64,000 nt of DNA from Bolinopsis microptera (taxonomy: Eukaryota > Ctenophora > Tentaculata > Lobata > Bolinopsidae). Below, piece by piece: positions 33,665 to 45,869 of the stretch. A program made the translations under genes and the position numbers. The notes under the pieces are model-generated. The model was given only the letters and a program-made list of their open reading frames with translations. It was not told the DNA's origin and did not search any database. Every line of letters starts with the position of its first letter. Position 1 is the first letter of the stretch. The DNA lies in NCBI RefSeq assembly GCF_026151205.1, contig NC_087077.1, positions 10,283,983 to 10,347,982 on the forward strand. The letters are read 5' to 3'.

Positions 33665-35230
33665 GTATCACGTGGTGACCCCCACGGTCGCTTCACTATA
33701 GTGAACCTGTAGAGTTTCGACGATACAGGGCCGGGAGCCGCGCACTCGTGCGCGGCGGGTCAAACAACGTATGGCAACTTTAGAAAACAATGGTACACAA
33801 ATTTTGTAAACTATCCGAGCAAGTTTATTTTTATCGCGCACCCCTTCACATAGCCATGTGTATAATTGATAATATACGCGTACTGCGTGACGCGCTTGTT
33901 TCACAAGTAGAATATTTGTTACTGGGCCGCGCTCAGCCTGTCATTCCGCCAAATCTTTAATCTTTATTATTATATGTTAATGAACATAATAGCCTGGGTC
34001 CTCAGGTAAAATATTTGCCGCCTTCGGCGGTCGCGTGCTACTGCAAGCGAGAGGCCGGCGCTTGTTCAAGTGCACCCCCTACCTTGAATAAAAGTTCTAA
34101 ATATGACAAAATAAGTATAAATTCGTTGATAACTCAAATTCTGACCATCGAAATTGCTCAAACTAATTTATAGGTTCAGTAAAACATAAGTTTTTGCGTA
34201 CGCTGACCAAATTTCAACAAAATTGTTTTATGGTCAAAGTATTATAACGTTTTAATTGACCATTGTTAATGGCCTGGCCCGGCGCGCGCTACTTTGTAGC
34301 ACTTGCCATCGGGCCATATTTCGAGAAGAAAGCGGCGCGCGCTACTTCGAAGAAATTTAAACGAGTAACATCCGTCAACCTTTTTAATTGTTTCCGAAAT
34401 AATTTACTGGGCCGCGCTCAGCCTGTCATTCCGCCTAATCTCTATTTTATGTTTATGAACATGATAGCTTGAGGTCCCCAGGTAAAAAATAGTGTGCTGG
34501 CGAAATACGAGCTAAAAAATCATTAAATGGTCAGCGCGCCCGTCCTACGGTCGATGGCGCACGACACGGCCTAACCCTATGTTATGTTTGTAGGTTTATA
34601 ACCTACCAAGACGCACGCCCAATTGGACTCGGTAATATTTTGTATCACGTCGTGACCCCCACGGTTGTTTCACTATAAAGTTTCTATACGATACATGGGA
34701 GGCGCGCACTCATGCGCGGCGGGTCATACAACGTATAATATATGACAAGTAATTTTTGAAACAAATATTTTACGAGTATCTAGCTATATCACCCGTTAAT
34801 GTCATGGGGTTCACAAAGCCATGTGTATACGCATACTGCTTGACGCGCTTGTTTCACAAGTAGAATATATACTTTCGGTCGCGCGCTACTGCAAGCGAGA
34901 GGGCTCTGGTTATAGAACAAGTCATGGGGGTGATTCGGAATCGGCGTTTGAAAATACATCGATTCCGGATTCGATTTGGTTTCAACTTGTATCACGCGGT
35001 GACCCCCACGGTCGCTTCACTATAGCGTCTTCGACGCTACAGGGGGAGCCGCGCACTTCGTGCGCGGCGGGTCATACAACGTATGACAAGTTTCAACTGT
35101 CGGGACTCTTTTAGTAATTCAAAAACATTTTGAAGGTTGACTGTCGCATGTAAAGTAATTTTGCTTCACGTTGTAGGCCCGCCGCGCACGAGTGCGCGGC
35201 CCGGCTGTTTCGTGACTTTCACCACGATAC
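33665..35230. repeat. cluster of GC-rich hairpin repeats
   Basis: A unit of about 100 bases recurs at 33665-33772, 34647-34738 and 34987-35088: GTATCACG..GTGACCCCCACGG, TTCACTATA, then a near-perfect hairpin (GCCGCGCACTCGTGCGCGGC in the first copy) and GGGTCAaACAACGTAT. A partial copy lies inverted at about 35175-35235. A second shared block, GACGCGCTTGTTTCACAAGT, is at 33891 and 34841, and GGGCCGCGCTCAGCCTGTCA at 33924 and 34411. The GC-rich units stand out in AT-rich flanks. No TIRs found; class unknown. Confidence 0.75.
34261..34382 (+). repeat. GCGCGC-TACTTCGAAGAAA repeat, copy 1
   Basis: A unit of about 125 bases: CATTGTTAATGGCCTGGCCC, GCGCGCTACTTTGTAGCACT, TCGAGAAGAAAGCGG, GCGCGCTACTTCGAAGAAAT, ACGAGTAACATCCGTCAA. 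It is rich in small dyads. The family has further copies at 44428-45540. Confidence 0.8.
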
Positions 35231-38200
35231 TAGGGAATCAGAGTACGAGTGAAATGAAATGTGACAATGTGCAATAGGGGTCATGATGTGATACAAAAGT
35301 GATTTAGCACCAAGCACGCTCAGCCGGGAGGTGCACGATAAAATTTACAAACTTGCACGGATTGTTTTTATTTATTTCTTTATTGATGTATACTTTATTC
35401 ATATTGGACAAATGGACATGATTGTCGCGGAAAAGTTTTTCACGGCCCAAATTTTTCACGAACATAATTATTTACGCTCTTGACCGCCCAAAAATTTTCA
35501 AAGCTGTGAACATTTTTGGTAATTTTTTAATTAGTTTATTACTCTTTGTCTGAACTTTAGAATGTGACTGAGGAGCTTGATCATATTTGTCCAAATATAC
35601 TAATAGATTAAGAAGAACTACCATACCCGAAGACAGCTGTACTCGGCAATAAAGATTCAATAAACTTCAGGTAATTCACTAACTACCACCCTTATCCCGA
35701 AATACTAGGTATCGACCCAAACGCAACCCAAAGAGATTATTACAGCATGTGATCGATGTAATTTATCGAAACCTATTACAATTCGTAAGCCGTGAATGAA
35801 TGAGAAAAGCGAGCGACCGATTTCATTCTCGGTATCATTTTGCATTTGAAAACGGTCAATCAAATTAATACCTACCATTTCCTTTTGTTTGGGAAAGAGA
35901 GATCGCAGCGGTCCACTCTACCCATGATTATGGGTTTTGGTCAAATATCATCTCTTTTTGATTATAATGTCTTTATAATGTATAAAGTACGAAATATAAA
36001 CTGATATCTTCATTAATAAGGAGGAAGTTTCAACGATTTCGAAATTTTTCCTTTGAAAACATTTCCTTGTGTTTTGGTAAGCATATCGGTCGATCACTGA
36101 CTGAATTTGCCACTTTATACTCATTCAAGTTGGCATTAAATTCATATATAATGACATTGAACTGTCGTGGTAAAGCAGAATTTGTTCGAAATCACGAATG
36201 AGCAAAATGATCACCTTTCGCACGTGCAAACTATGAGCGGACGTTGCGTGCGCATCCAATATTGAATCGCCGTAAATTTTTGCATATTGGTGTTTTATAT
36301 ATAGTTTGATGAGCATGCAAAGTTTCACAACGGCACACCAAAGTTTACAGAAAATGGTAAAAACAGCAATTTTCAGTGATTTTAGCAATTTTTAATTAAC
36401 TTGGGCGTGTCCCCACGTGTGCAACTTTTTGATTTTTAACTTTAAAACTAGCCTAATGCACAATTTATACTTATAGGAAGCAGAACTGAGCTTCACACCC
36501 CAAGGGATAGCCCAACACCAGAGAATACTAAATCGCAAAATTGACGTTTTCATAAAATAATTCTTCAAAAAAGCACTAACTTCAATGGCAAATATCTTTA
36601 TGAAGGAGCAAGGTAAGGAAACTTTCCGGTAGATTTTCGGAATGCTGAAACAATATTTATCTAAGGTGAAAATGTTACGTGTACCTAAGGGGGTATAATA
36701 GTAAAGCCAAAGGGGGTATAATAGTAATATAGTATAGGGGGTATAATAGTAAAAGGGGTATAATAGTAAAGGGGCTACATAGTATACCCACAATAAAGGC
36801 AACGGTCGTGCTTGCCAGCACTGTGATATAGTAATCGGCAATGTCACATATATCTACACAATACTGAATACACATATGTAGGGACACACACGCACAAAAA
36901 TTAATGGAAATAATTACCGGACTTTATTATTCACGAACCTTAATGCCACAGACATATTTACTTTCACGGACATGATTATTCATTATTCACGCTAAGGTCT
37001 TCAGCTTCAGCGTGAAAGTAATGTCCGTGATATAATATTTATGTGAATGTCCGATAAGTAGTCAAGACGTGAGTGTTAGTGCTCCCATCAACGAATTTAT
37101 GTTTAATCCTGTTAGTGTTTAATCCTGTTTATACAAATTTCAGAATTTGGCCGCCAAATTTTTTTAAAGGCCCAACTCAAAATTCTGTCCCAAAAATTAA
37201 GGTCGTGAGACAATTCTACGTTGATTCTGAAAATTTCATGAAAAAATATTGAAACCCTATTATTGAGTTTTATTGTTTTGAGCGAAGTCAGTTTCGCAAA
37301 TATCGCGAACTAAGATATGGGCGATTTTGTTCATTTTTTGCGATTATTTGAACACAGAATCCACACTTAGGTAGATATTCAGCTGAAAATCATAGAGAAT
37401 GTGTAGTTTAGGCTTACCTTTCATATAAAGTTTCATTCAAAAATATTGATATTTGACCAATTTATGGGCCAAAATCGATCAAATTAGGTGCGTATGCCCA
37501 AATATGGTCATATGGTTTTTGGCTCATAACTCAGTCATTTTTGTCCAATCTTGATGAAATTTCATATACGAGTTCAGGGGATCACTAGCTACAAGTAGAG
37601 CACCTAAAATCTGGGTTTTGGGCATGTTCAGGGTATTTGGTTAAATTGGGCCTAATTTGGACCAAATATGGGCGTGGCTGCCCCGCAGGCACAGTTGAGC
37701 GGTTGGGGTCCAGGACCCCCTAAAAAATTCGGTCACCGGTCCTAGTTTGTTGGTCAACTTTTATCTCGGAACCAAGTGTCACAAAAAATCAGGGTGAACC
37801 CCCCCCCCCCCCCCCCCTAACGACTGTGTGTGATTTCTGATTAATGCTCAACAATATCCTTACATCTTGCAGTTACCGTCCTAAACGGTAGCAGCCAGGA
37901 CAACAAAAGATTTGATATGACGTGATAAAATATTAATAAGATCAGAAATTTGGACAACTTAGAATATTATATAGAAACAGATGCAAAACCAATTGACTGA
38001 TTGAGTGAAGTGAAACTGTGGATGAATGAATGACCTAAATCGGAATAATTGTCAGTTGAGATCTCACCAGCTTTTCTTAAAGTTATTTTATAGCCATATA
38101 CTTTTTAACTTCTTTGGTACTATTGCGAAGTACGCGCAAAAAGATTCATTAACATGAATGCTTTTTGTCGAGTGTTGCTTGGACTGGCGGAGGGGTGCAT

Positions 38201-38547
38201 GAAAATCTGTACAAAAAGCTTTTTTCATCAAATTGAGAATGGATGCAATGGAATCAAATTGCAAACGCAATTGTATTAACTTTGCGTTCGACAGTCGAAG
38301 AGAAAGTAGATCAACACGAACCCACTACGTTGGAGAAAAGTTCAAGTTTGACTTTGAGTTCAACAGAGACATGTTTATTGTTTATGATATTTTGTAAGCA
38401 ATAGGTGTGAAGCTTTTGGTTCTATCATTACAATTGAAGTTGAACTGTGACGCAAGACATTTTAGTACAAAAGAAATCAATCTTCTACTTTATCATTGAC
38501 GATTTGTTGGCTTTCTTGAAGAGTCGACTCCTGCCACAACGCACGTT
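35231..38547. other. long intergenic stretch with small repeats
   Basis: No gene found. Seen: a run of GGGGGTATAATAGTAA units at 36688-36770; inverted words TTCACGGACAT and ATGTCCGTGA near 36965-37030; a C run at 37800-37817. TGGGCGTGG words (37669) resemble those in the 5418-6189 MITE. The GACCGATTTCATT block at 35816 recurs near 39979. The ORFs here are short and without family signature. Confidence 0.5.
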
Positions 38548-41500
38548 ATGAAATCAGCTGCATATGGTTGTTTATGGTCCTTTGCCTTCCTCCTTTTTAT
38601 CAAAACCTTACTAACTGGTATGCTAGTAAATGTTTTATAATGATCGCATTTTTCTTAATAAATTAATATATAGGGTGGCCTAGACGTAACTGCCCACACG
38701 AAATCGGGCAACCCTTTATTAACTCACGTAATTCGTGTCAGAATTGCGCACAAATTCTGAAAATATAGATCATAGATATGACTATGAGCGGCCAATCTTA
38801 GATTTTTCTGAAAATTTCGTAAAATTTCATTGATTATAATTATGCATGTGAGCCAAAAAGGCCATTGATTGAGTGACGAGATCACTGATTAAGTGCCGAG
38901 ATCACGTATCCGCCAGATTTTAAAATGGTCGTAACTCGGCTAAATATTAAACAATCAACTTTCCTAGCAATTGCTCGCACATTGAGCAATAAACATTTGC
39001 TCGTAAATGTAATCGAATCTCAATACTAACCAATAACCAGCTAATCTTATCCCTGAATTTAATTTCAGATTACACAATGAAGATGGTTTGTGACGATGAG
39101 ATGACACTGTGGGTTGATGGAGTTCAGACAGACGTAGATGGGCAAGGGGTCTACGACCAGGTGTCTTCTCTTAACATTCCTTCGATCACTCAGGTGCTAG
39201 GGATTAAATGTGTAAACATAGGAGGGCATTATGGGATCATGGCTGCCGTCGAGGATACGAGAGGAGACGATGTTCTAGTGACTGACGACTCTTGGAGTTG
39301 CTCAAATACAGCTGATGATGGGTGGGAGAAGGAGGACTTTGTCGAAGGAGAAAACTGGAATGCAGCATCTTACTACAACTACCCTAGCTACAACCTCTCT
39401 GCAGAACCATGGAGCTCAATGTCAGCAAATAGAAAAACCATCTGGACTGATAGTGCCGCAGATACCACTGTTTACTGCCGAACAGTTCTCTTATCGCTAG
39501 GTAATATTTGATTTTCCATTGAAAGATTATTTCAACCAACAACTGCAGCTCGCAAATTAAGCGATAAACACATTTTAATTGTTATCGAAATCGACCATGT
39601 TCTGCAATGTTCACTAGGCAGTTACATCTTGGCCACCCTGTAATTCCGCTAATGAAATGAGAAGCTATTTTTTCTTTTTGCAAAACAGTAAGTTCTGCTG
39701 TACGTTCTGCGTACAGCAGAAAATTGAATGCCGTTCTCCGCGAAATGTGATAGGTCGTTTGTTGAAAGATTGAGACACTCAATTTTGGGATTTGGTATCG
39801 GTAAAATATTCAGCTCTCACCGAAAGATGTAACTGTAATATTTACAGAGGAAGAAGAAAAGAAGTGGAGATGTGAACCTGACGGTACTCCAGCTCAGTGC
39901 GGTCTTGAAAAATCACACGGTAACGTTCCTCAAAAATCATTGAGCTTTTAATAATTTTTCGATAAGTAAGCTATAACGACCGATTTCATTTTCGTTGTCA
40001 TATTTTCAAACGGTCATTCAATAAGCAAATTCTCAGATATTTAATTTTTACTCAATCTTTAAACGTTTTTTAAATTTAGGCACATGAAGTCTGAATATGG
40101 TGCAAAATTGATAGCATTTTATATTTAAGGTGAGTGTAAATATTTTTTACTCCGGTCGTACTTGCCTACACCGTTATTGGCGATATGCTGGATTGATAGC
40201 AAGTTTTCATTTATTAGTGAGTTGTGAGATAGAGGATGTCGACGGATTCCTCAAAAATGTCTGCACACACCATGGTGAAGAAACTCAAGATCGTTGGAAT
40301 TCTAAAACCTTCAAATGTATCAATTCGAACCAGTTTTACAAAGTTGACCTACTTTTAGCCGGAAGGTTAGTTTTATGGAATTATGTTTCTTACCAGACGA
40401 ATAACTACTTTTCCAGACTTCCATCATCGTTTTATTGCCCATTTATCTAATCATTCGAACTTATTAATATATATGTTATCTACTTCTCAGCATATATAAA
40501 CAACATTAACTTATTTAAACTTTACAGGTTCCAGTTTGTAGCTGTGAACGAGACTTGTAAAGATGATCCGTACTTCTACCAGGCCTGTTCTTCTGGATTG
40601 AACCTTGGGTTAGGCCCTTCGCCGGATCTGCTTTTGTCGGGTACGGTAGTGATATTGAATGATTAAAATTTTGATTTATTATTGCAATCGTCTGTATGAA
40701 AATTCCGTCAAATTGCTCCTAATCAAAATGCCCGTCTTTCTGCCAAAGCCGGACAGTTGCGCTCCTTAGACCAATTCAAGAAACAAGGGGAGGGGAGAGG
40801 GGGAGGGGAGAGGGGATGGCGACGGAACATGCGGATTCTAATTCCGGATAAAAGAAATAGTTTTCTATCTCAGGTGAATACCCATGCGGATATTTTTGCG
40901 AGACCACAATGCGCCAGTTTGACTATGAATATTACCTCGTGAGAGGAAAACTATCGAGTTTTGGAGAGCAATGTGACGGTCGTAATGACTGGGCTAATAC
41001 AGATTTCGATGAAATATTTTGTGATAGTCAGAACAGCACGTTATGCGATATGATTTGTATTGAAGACTTCCCTTGTGAAGACGAAAGCATCTGCAATGGC
41101 TTTAGTTATGGCATGTGGTGTGATGGTGGCAAGTATGTACAGCCGCAGTATATATGCGACACACATGTGGACTGTCCAGATGACAAGTCAGATGAGAAGG
41201 ACTGTGAAGTGAATATCAATAACACAATTGCGTCCTGCATGATAAATGATGGGACTATAATTCCTCTTCGAAATGGAACACGTTGCAGCGGCGCTCGAGT
41301 CAGAAAATCAACGGGAAATCTCATATTTACCTCCATTCACTACGTTGATGATTTTTGTTTAGACTTTTTTGATCAAACAAACTGTTCGGACTACTCACGA
41401 GTGGCCCTCCATTGTCCAATAAACGGTTACATGTCTACTGTCGCTAAACAGTTCATTTGTCTCCAGGACATTGAATTTGGGATCAGCTTCGTCATCCCTC

Positions 41501-43788
41501 AATTGTGTGATAATGGTTTGGATAAGGCTTGTGTCAAGGTTGGAATGTCTTGTCTGGTGCACAAACACCAGCTCTGTGACGGAGAGACTCATTGTAGGGA
41601 CAGAATAGACGATCTGGGCGAATTATGTCAACAAATGACAGTCCTAAAATGTAAACGAAGATATGTGTCTGAAACTTTTGGACAAGTCATGTCATTTCCA
41701 ATGAAGTGGATTAATGATGGGGTGCAAGATTGCTTGAATGGTGAGGACGAGACTGAGGGCTGGCCAAACTGTGGATCAGGACGAACTTTTCGCTTCAAGA
41801 GACAAAACGAATCCTGCTCGGAAGTATTCCTGTGCCATGAAGCTGAAAATAAGTTTGTCGAATTCTCCAGACTTTGTGATCGAGTCGACTCATGCGAGAA
41901 TGAGAATAGAATGTGCAGTGTATCTCGAACCCAAACATCAACCTTTTCAAACGCTCTCAGAGACAGTGAAGATAGTATGGTAACATCATATTGTTTGAAG
42001 GGACTTCGGGATATTGGACATCTTACTGGTCATTTTTGTCGCCGGTATGAATTCATTCTGCCAAGAATGAGGAACATATTTGGAAAGAACTCTTCTACAT
42101 CAATCCAGCTACCAGACGCTAAAACTGATTGCAGCCATCTATTCGGAGAACTGTATGTATTCACTAGCTGTCTCGAGTTCTGTTTTAACTCAACCTGTCC
42201 TTTAATCGTAGCAGAACAGTTAAAGTTTGATTCTTGTCCAGAACAATTTGCAAAAAGCAGAGTTGTTACCGTTGACACTTACGGGCACATTACTTTTTTG
42301 GTTAAAAATGAAAAGACAGGATTATTCGGCAATGAGCTGTTTGTGTGTCCAAACAACAAGTGCTTGACCTATGATAAAGTATGCAATTTAGTGGATGATT
42401 GCGGAGATGAGTCCGATGAAATGGTGTGCAGTAATCATTTCCAATGTGAACAATCAAAAGAGTACCTTCGAGTGTCCCAGGTATGTGACAAGGACATCAA
42501 CTGTTCAGATATGTCAGACGAATGTAATGCAACTTGTGGCAGCCAAATTGTTGATAACCTCTTCCTTAAAACCTCCGCTTGGATGATTGGAATTTGTGCA
42601 GTCATTCTGAACTGTAAATCTCTAATCAAAGAAGGACTGGCCCTTCGAACCTGTAAAACTGAAGCCGCATATTTTACAACCTCTTTAATCTTTCTGGTCA
42701 GTTTTGGTGATTTCCAAATTGGCATTTACCTGACCTTACTCTCATTCTTTGACAGCTTCTACAAATCACTGTACTGTAAAGTGCAATTAGAATGGCTCAC
42801 AAGCAACACTTGTCAGTATCTAGGGATTATGAGTACATTGGGCTGTCATATTTCATTATTTTCGATGACAGCATTGAGTCTGATAAGGGTCTTTGGCATC
42901 AAAAATGGCTTGTCAATTCCAAAAGAATCGAATAGAAAAAGTATCATATGGATGACTTGTATAACCTTTTGTATAGTAGGCGCATCCTTGCTTATTTCGA
43001 TTCTTCCCACCTTACATATTTTGGAGGACTCATTTGTAAATGGCTTCATTTACGAAAATTCGAATACCTTGTTTTTGGGTAGCCTAGACAAGAAGGGACA
43101 CATGGCCATTCTCGAACAATACTATGGTAGAATGTCGAATGAAATGTTGAACTGGTCAAAGATTAGACTCCTGGTGAGAAATATGTTTTCCAAGGACTAT
43201 GGTGGTATCAGACATAAGACTCTCACTTTCTATGGTAATGACGCAGTGTGTTTATTTAAGTACTTTGTGAAACCGGATGATCCTCAACGGAACTTCTCCC
43301 TTTTCATCATATCTGTTAATCTGTCTTGTTTTATGGTTATCGCAGCTGCCTACTCGATCATCGCAAAATCAGCCAGAAAGACATCCGACGAACTAACTAA
43401 AAACAATCTAAACAAGTCAATCAAGGACAACAACACCCGCCTTCAGAGGGTTACAAATGCCATCATATTTTCAGACTTCTTGTGCTGGATGCCTTTTATA
43501 CTGGTTTGCTTTCTTCATGTATCGGACGTTATTGATGCCACCCCATGGTATTCAGTGTTTTCAATCCTTGTCCTACCAATAAACTCTGTGGTCAACCCCA
43601 TACTTTACGACAAATCGTTTGCCGAACATTTGCATTCATTCTATTTTGATTGCATATCAATTAAAAGGCATTGTGCAAGTCGTCCCGACGATAGTAAAGA
43701 CAATGTTGAAGATTTGGATCACGGTGCACAAATTGAAATGCAACAGTCTAAGAGTAAGAATGTTAAAAAAGAAATTGTGACTGTGTGA
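38548..43788 (+). CDS. LDLa seven-helix receptor with galactose-binding-like domain, six exons
   Basis: Cell-surface receptor of the rhodopsin class. Exons 38548-38617, 39069-39500, 39848-39919, 40218-40365, 40528-40640, 40874-43788; phases 1,1,1,2,1 join cleanly to 1249 residues. Signal peptide at 1-23 (MKSAAYGCLWSFAFLLFIKT). Residues 25-167 look like a galactose-binding-like domain (MTLWVDGVQTDV, GGHYGIMAAVEDT, VLVTDDSWSCS, DTTVYC). LDLa-type modules follow (CDTHVDCPDDKSDEKDC; CNLVDDCGDESDEMVC; CDKDINCSDMSDEC). Seven helices start near residue 842. TM2-TM3 (FGDFQIGIYL, SNTCQYLG) resembles relaxin/LGR-type and snail GRL101-type receptors, but I see no leucine-rich repeats. The DRY site reads I949-R950-V951; NPxxY is NPILY near 1187. 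Ligand unknown. Confidence 0.88.
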
Positions 43789-44427
43789 GAGAAGAAAAGT
43801 GATAATGAATAACGATGTTGTCCGTGCTGACCCAGCGTGCTACTTTGCAGCGCAGCTCGTCCGGCCTTGGCATGGTACACGTTGTATTCCTGTTTTTGCA
43901 TGATAAAAGGTATACAACGTGTATCAACCCCGGCCTGGAGTCATTTAGAAAAGTATTATTTGTTAATCTGAACCAATCATTTCCAACTCGAAGTGATGTA
44001 TAATAATATAATAATATAATCATGACGACATGACTATTGACTATGAAAATTGGATTTTGAACGATCGACGAGTGTCGCATGTCGACGGTCTATCTGAAGC
44101 TGATCTATTAGTATAAATATTTGGAACAAATATTTTACAAGCATCACCCATCAAATCATGAGCTTCAACTATATATATATACAATGCTTGCAGCTTGAAC
44201 ACTTTCAATTACAATCATTACTTCATATCCTATTTATATCCTTATTTATATCCGTCCTTAATTTTTTTATTTTAAACTCCCTTAATGTAAATTTGATTTT
44301 TTTGAAGATGCAACAAAAAATCAATTTATAATTTAGAAACACAAAACAATACTTTTATTTTAAAATCAGTTTCAACAACGTATTAGTTGTTTACATAATT
44401 TAATATTTATTTGCCATTTTGTTAATG
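43789..44427. other. receptor 3' flank, no gene seen
   Basis: AT-rich downstream sequence with an ATATATAT run near 44171 and an inverted word pair, ATACACGTTGTA-like, at about 43875-43925 (TACACGTTGTATTCC against TATACAACGTGTATC). The ORFs at 43719-44080 show no domain. Confidence 0.45.
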
Positions 44428-44528
44428 TATGGACTAGCCCGGAGCGCGCTACTTCGTAGCACTTGCCTCGAGAAGAAAGCGGCGCGCGCTTTTTCGAAGA
44501 AATTAATTAGACGAGTAAAATCCGTCAA
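44428..44528 (+). repeat. GCGCGC-TACTTCGAAGAAA repeat, copy 2 (diverged)
   Basis: Matches the unit at 34261-34382 with changes: GCGCGCTACTTCGTAGCACT, TCGAGAAGAAAGCGG, GCGCGCTTTTTCGAAGAAAT, ACGAGTAAAATCCGTCAA. Confidence 0.75.
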
Positions 44529-44756
44529 ATAATTTATATACTTAAAGTATTTGTGATTTGTGTGCCTATACGTACTACACGTACTGCAACTGAAAACTAA
44601 AATTAAATGCAATGTTTAGTAAATTTTCACACGTCTTGTTTAAATTACCTAATTATGGGTCTTTGCGTACTACGTGACGCACTTTTTACTTTTTACTTTT
44701 CTTTTTGCTAATTGTTCCCCTTTGTTTGTTTCTTCTCTCATGCCGCGCGCTTTCGG

Positions 44757-44880
44757 CTTGACGGATGTTACTCGTCTAAATTTCTTCGAAGTAGCGCGCG
44801 CCGCTTTCTTCTCGAAATGTTAGCCCGATGGCACGAGCTACGAAGTAGCGCGCGCCGGGCCAGATCATTAACAATGGTCA
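44757..44880 (-). repeat. GCGCGC-TACTTCGAAGAAA repeat, copy 3 (inverted)
   Basis: Inverse of the 34261 unit: TTGACGGATGTTACTCGTCT, ATTTCTTCGAAGTAGCGCGC, CCGCTTTCTTCTCGA, CTACGAAGTAGCGCGCGCCG, then ATTAACAATGG. Well preserved. Confidence 0.8.
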
Positions 44881-44929
44881 AGCCTTCGGCGTGCCCGCAA
44901 TATTACTAGCGCGATGGCTTTGATTATTG

Positions 44930-45008
44930 TCCAAATAACGTTAACATTTCGAGAAGAAAGCCGCGCGCGCTACTTCAAAGAAATTTAGACGAGTAACATC
45001 CGTCAATT
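44930..45008 (+). repeat. GCGCGC-TACTTCGAAGAAA repeat, copy 4 (partial)
   Basis: 3' half of the unit: TTTCGAGAAGAAAGCCG, GCGCGCTACTTCAAAGAAAT, GACGAGTAACATCCGTCAA. It faces copy 3, so the two make a large inverted pair. Confidence 0.75.
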
Positions 45009-45416
45009 TGATTAAAACAACACGTTGTAATACTGATTTCAGTTAAATCATTTCGTGGCAATTTGCCGTGTACAGTGTAATGGCGTGCAATTGTGACCGG
45101 CAGTTTGGAAACAGCGTGGAGCAATGAAAATATTTATTTAAAATAACTAAAAGTCGACTTGTTTTTCATAAGAAATCAAGCAAATCGAAAAAAATATTTT
45201 ACAATCAAATTGGATGTCGCTAATTTGTAATTGTGAAAATATACTTATTAGTACGGCCACGAACCATTAATAGAAATATAAAATAATTACCTAGATTGCT
45301 AGTACATAGTATATAATAGTGCTCGCTTTGACGGATAATACTCGTATTTGAAGGAATTCGCCGTTTCGTACGAACTATTATCATTCAAAAATCTTAATGG
45401 GTTAACATGAGCAATC

Positions 45417-45540
45417 AATACTCGTATAAATTTCTTCGAAGTAGCGCGCGCCAATTTCTTATCCCGAAGCAAGTGCTACGAAGCAGGGCGCAATGGATCA
45501 ATGCATTAATAATGGACAAGTCCTTGATTCTCTGACAGAA
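45417..45540 (-). repeat. GCGCGC-TACTTCGAAGAAA repeat, copy 5 (inverted, diverged)
   Basis: Reads ATACTCGTATAAATTTCTTC, GAAGTAGCGCGCGCCAATTT, GCAAGTGCTACGAAGCAGGG, then ATTAATAATGGACAAG. The related word TTTGACGGATAATACTCGTA also occurs alone at 45328. Confidence 0.65.
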
Positions 45541-45869
45541 GCTTGAAATTGTTGTTTTCTTGGAATGTGGAAAAAGCGCTGCGCATAGGGATAGGCGTGC
45601 CAAATAAATGAAATAGCAAATAGGCGTGATTTTAAATTTTAAACTAAACGTTTAGAGTGAGTTATTAATCAAAAAGGATTTACAGCCTTTAGTCGGTAAT
45701 CAATAAAACATAAAACCCTAAAAGATGAACTGATATCGTACAGATAAGAGAGGCAAAATAGTTGTCAGAGATATTTAATTCTCTATGTTGGGTCAGAGGT
45801 CCAATCATGCAGCTAACTCGATTAAGGCAGTAATAGGCAGTAAGTTTTCGTGAAAAGCAAGGGTGAGTT

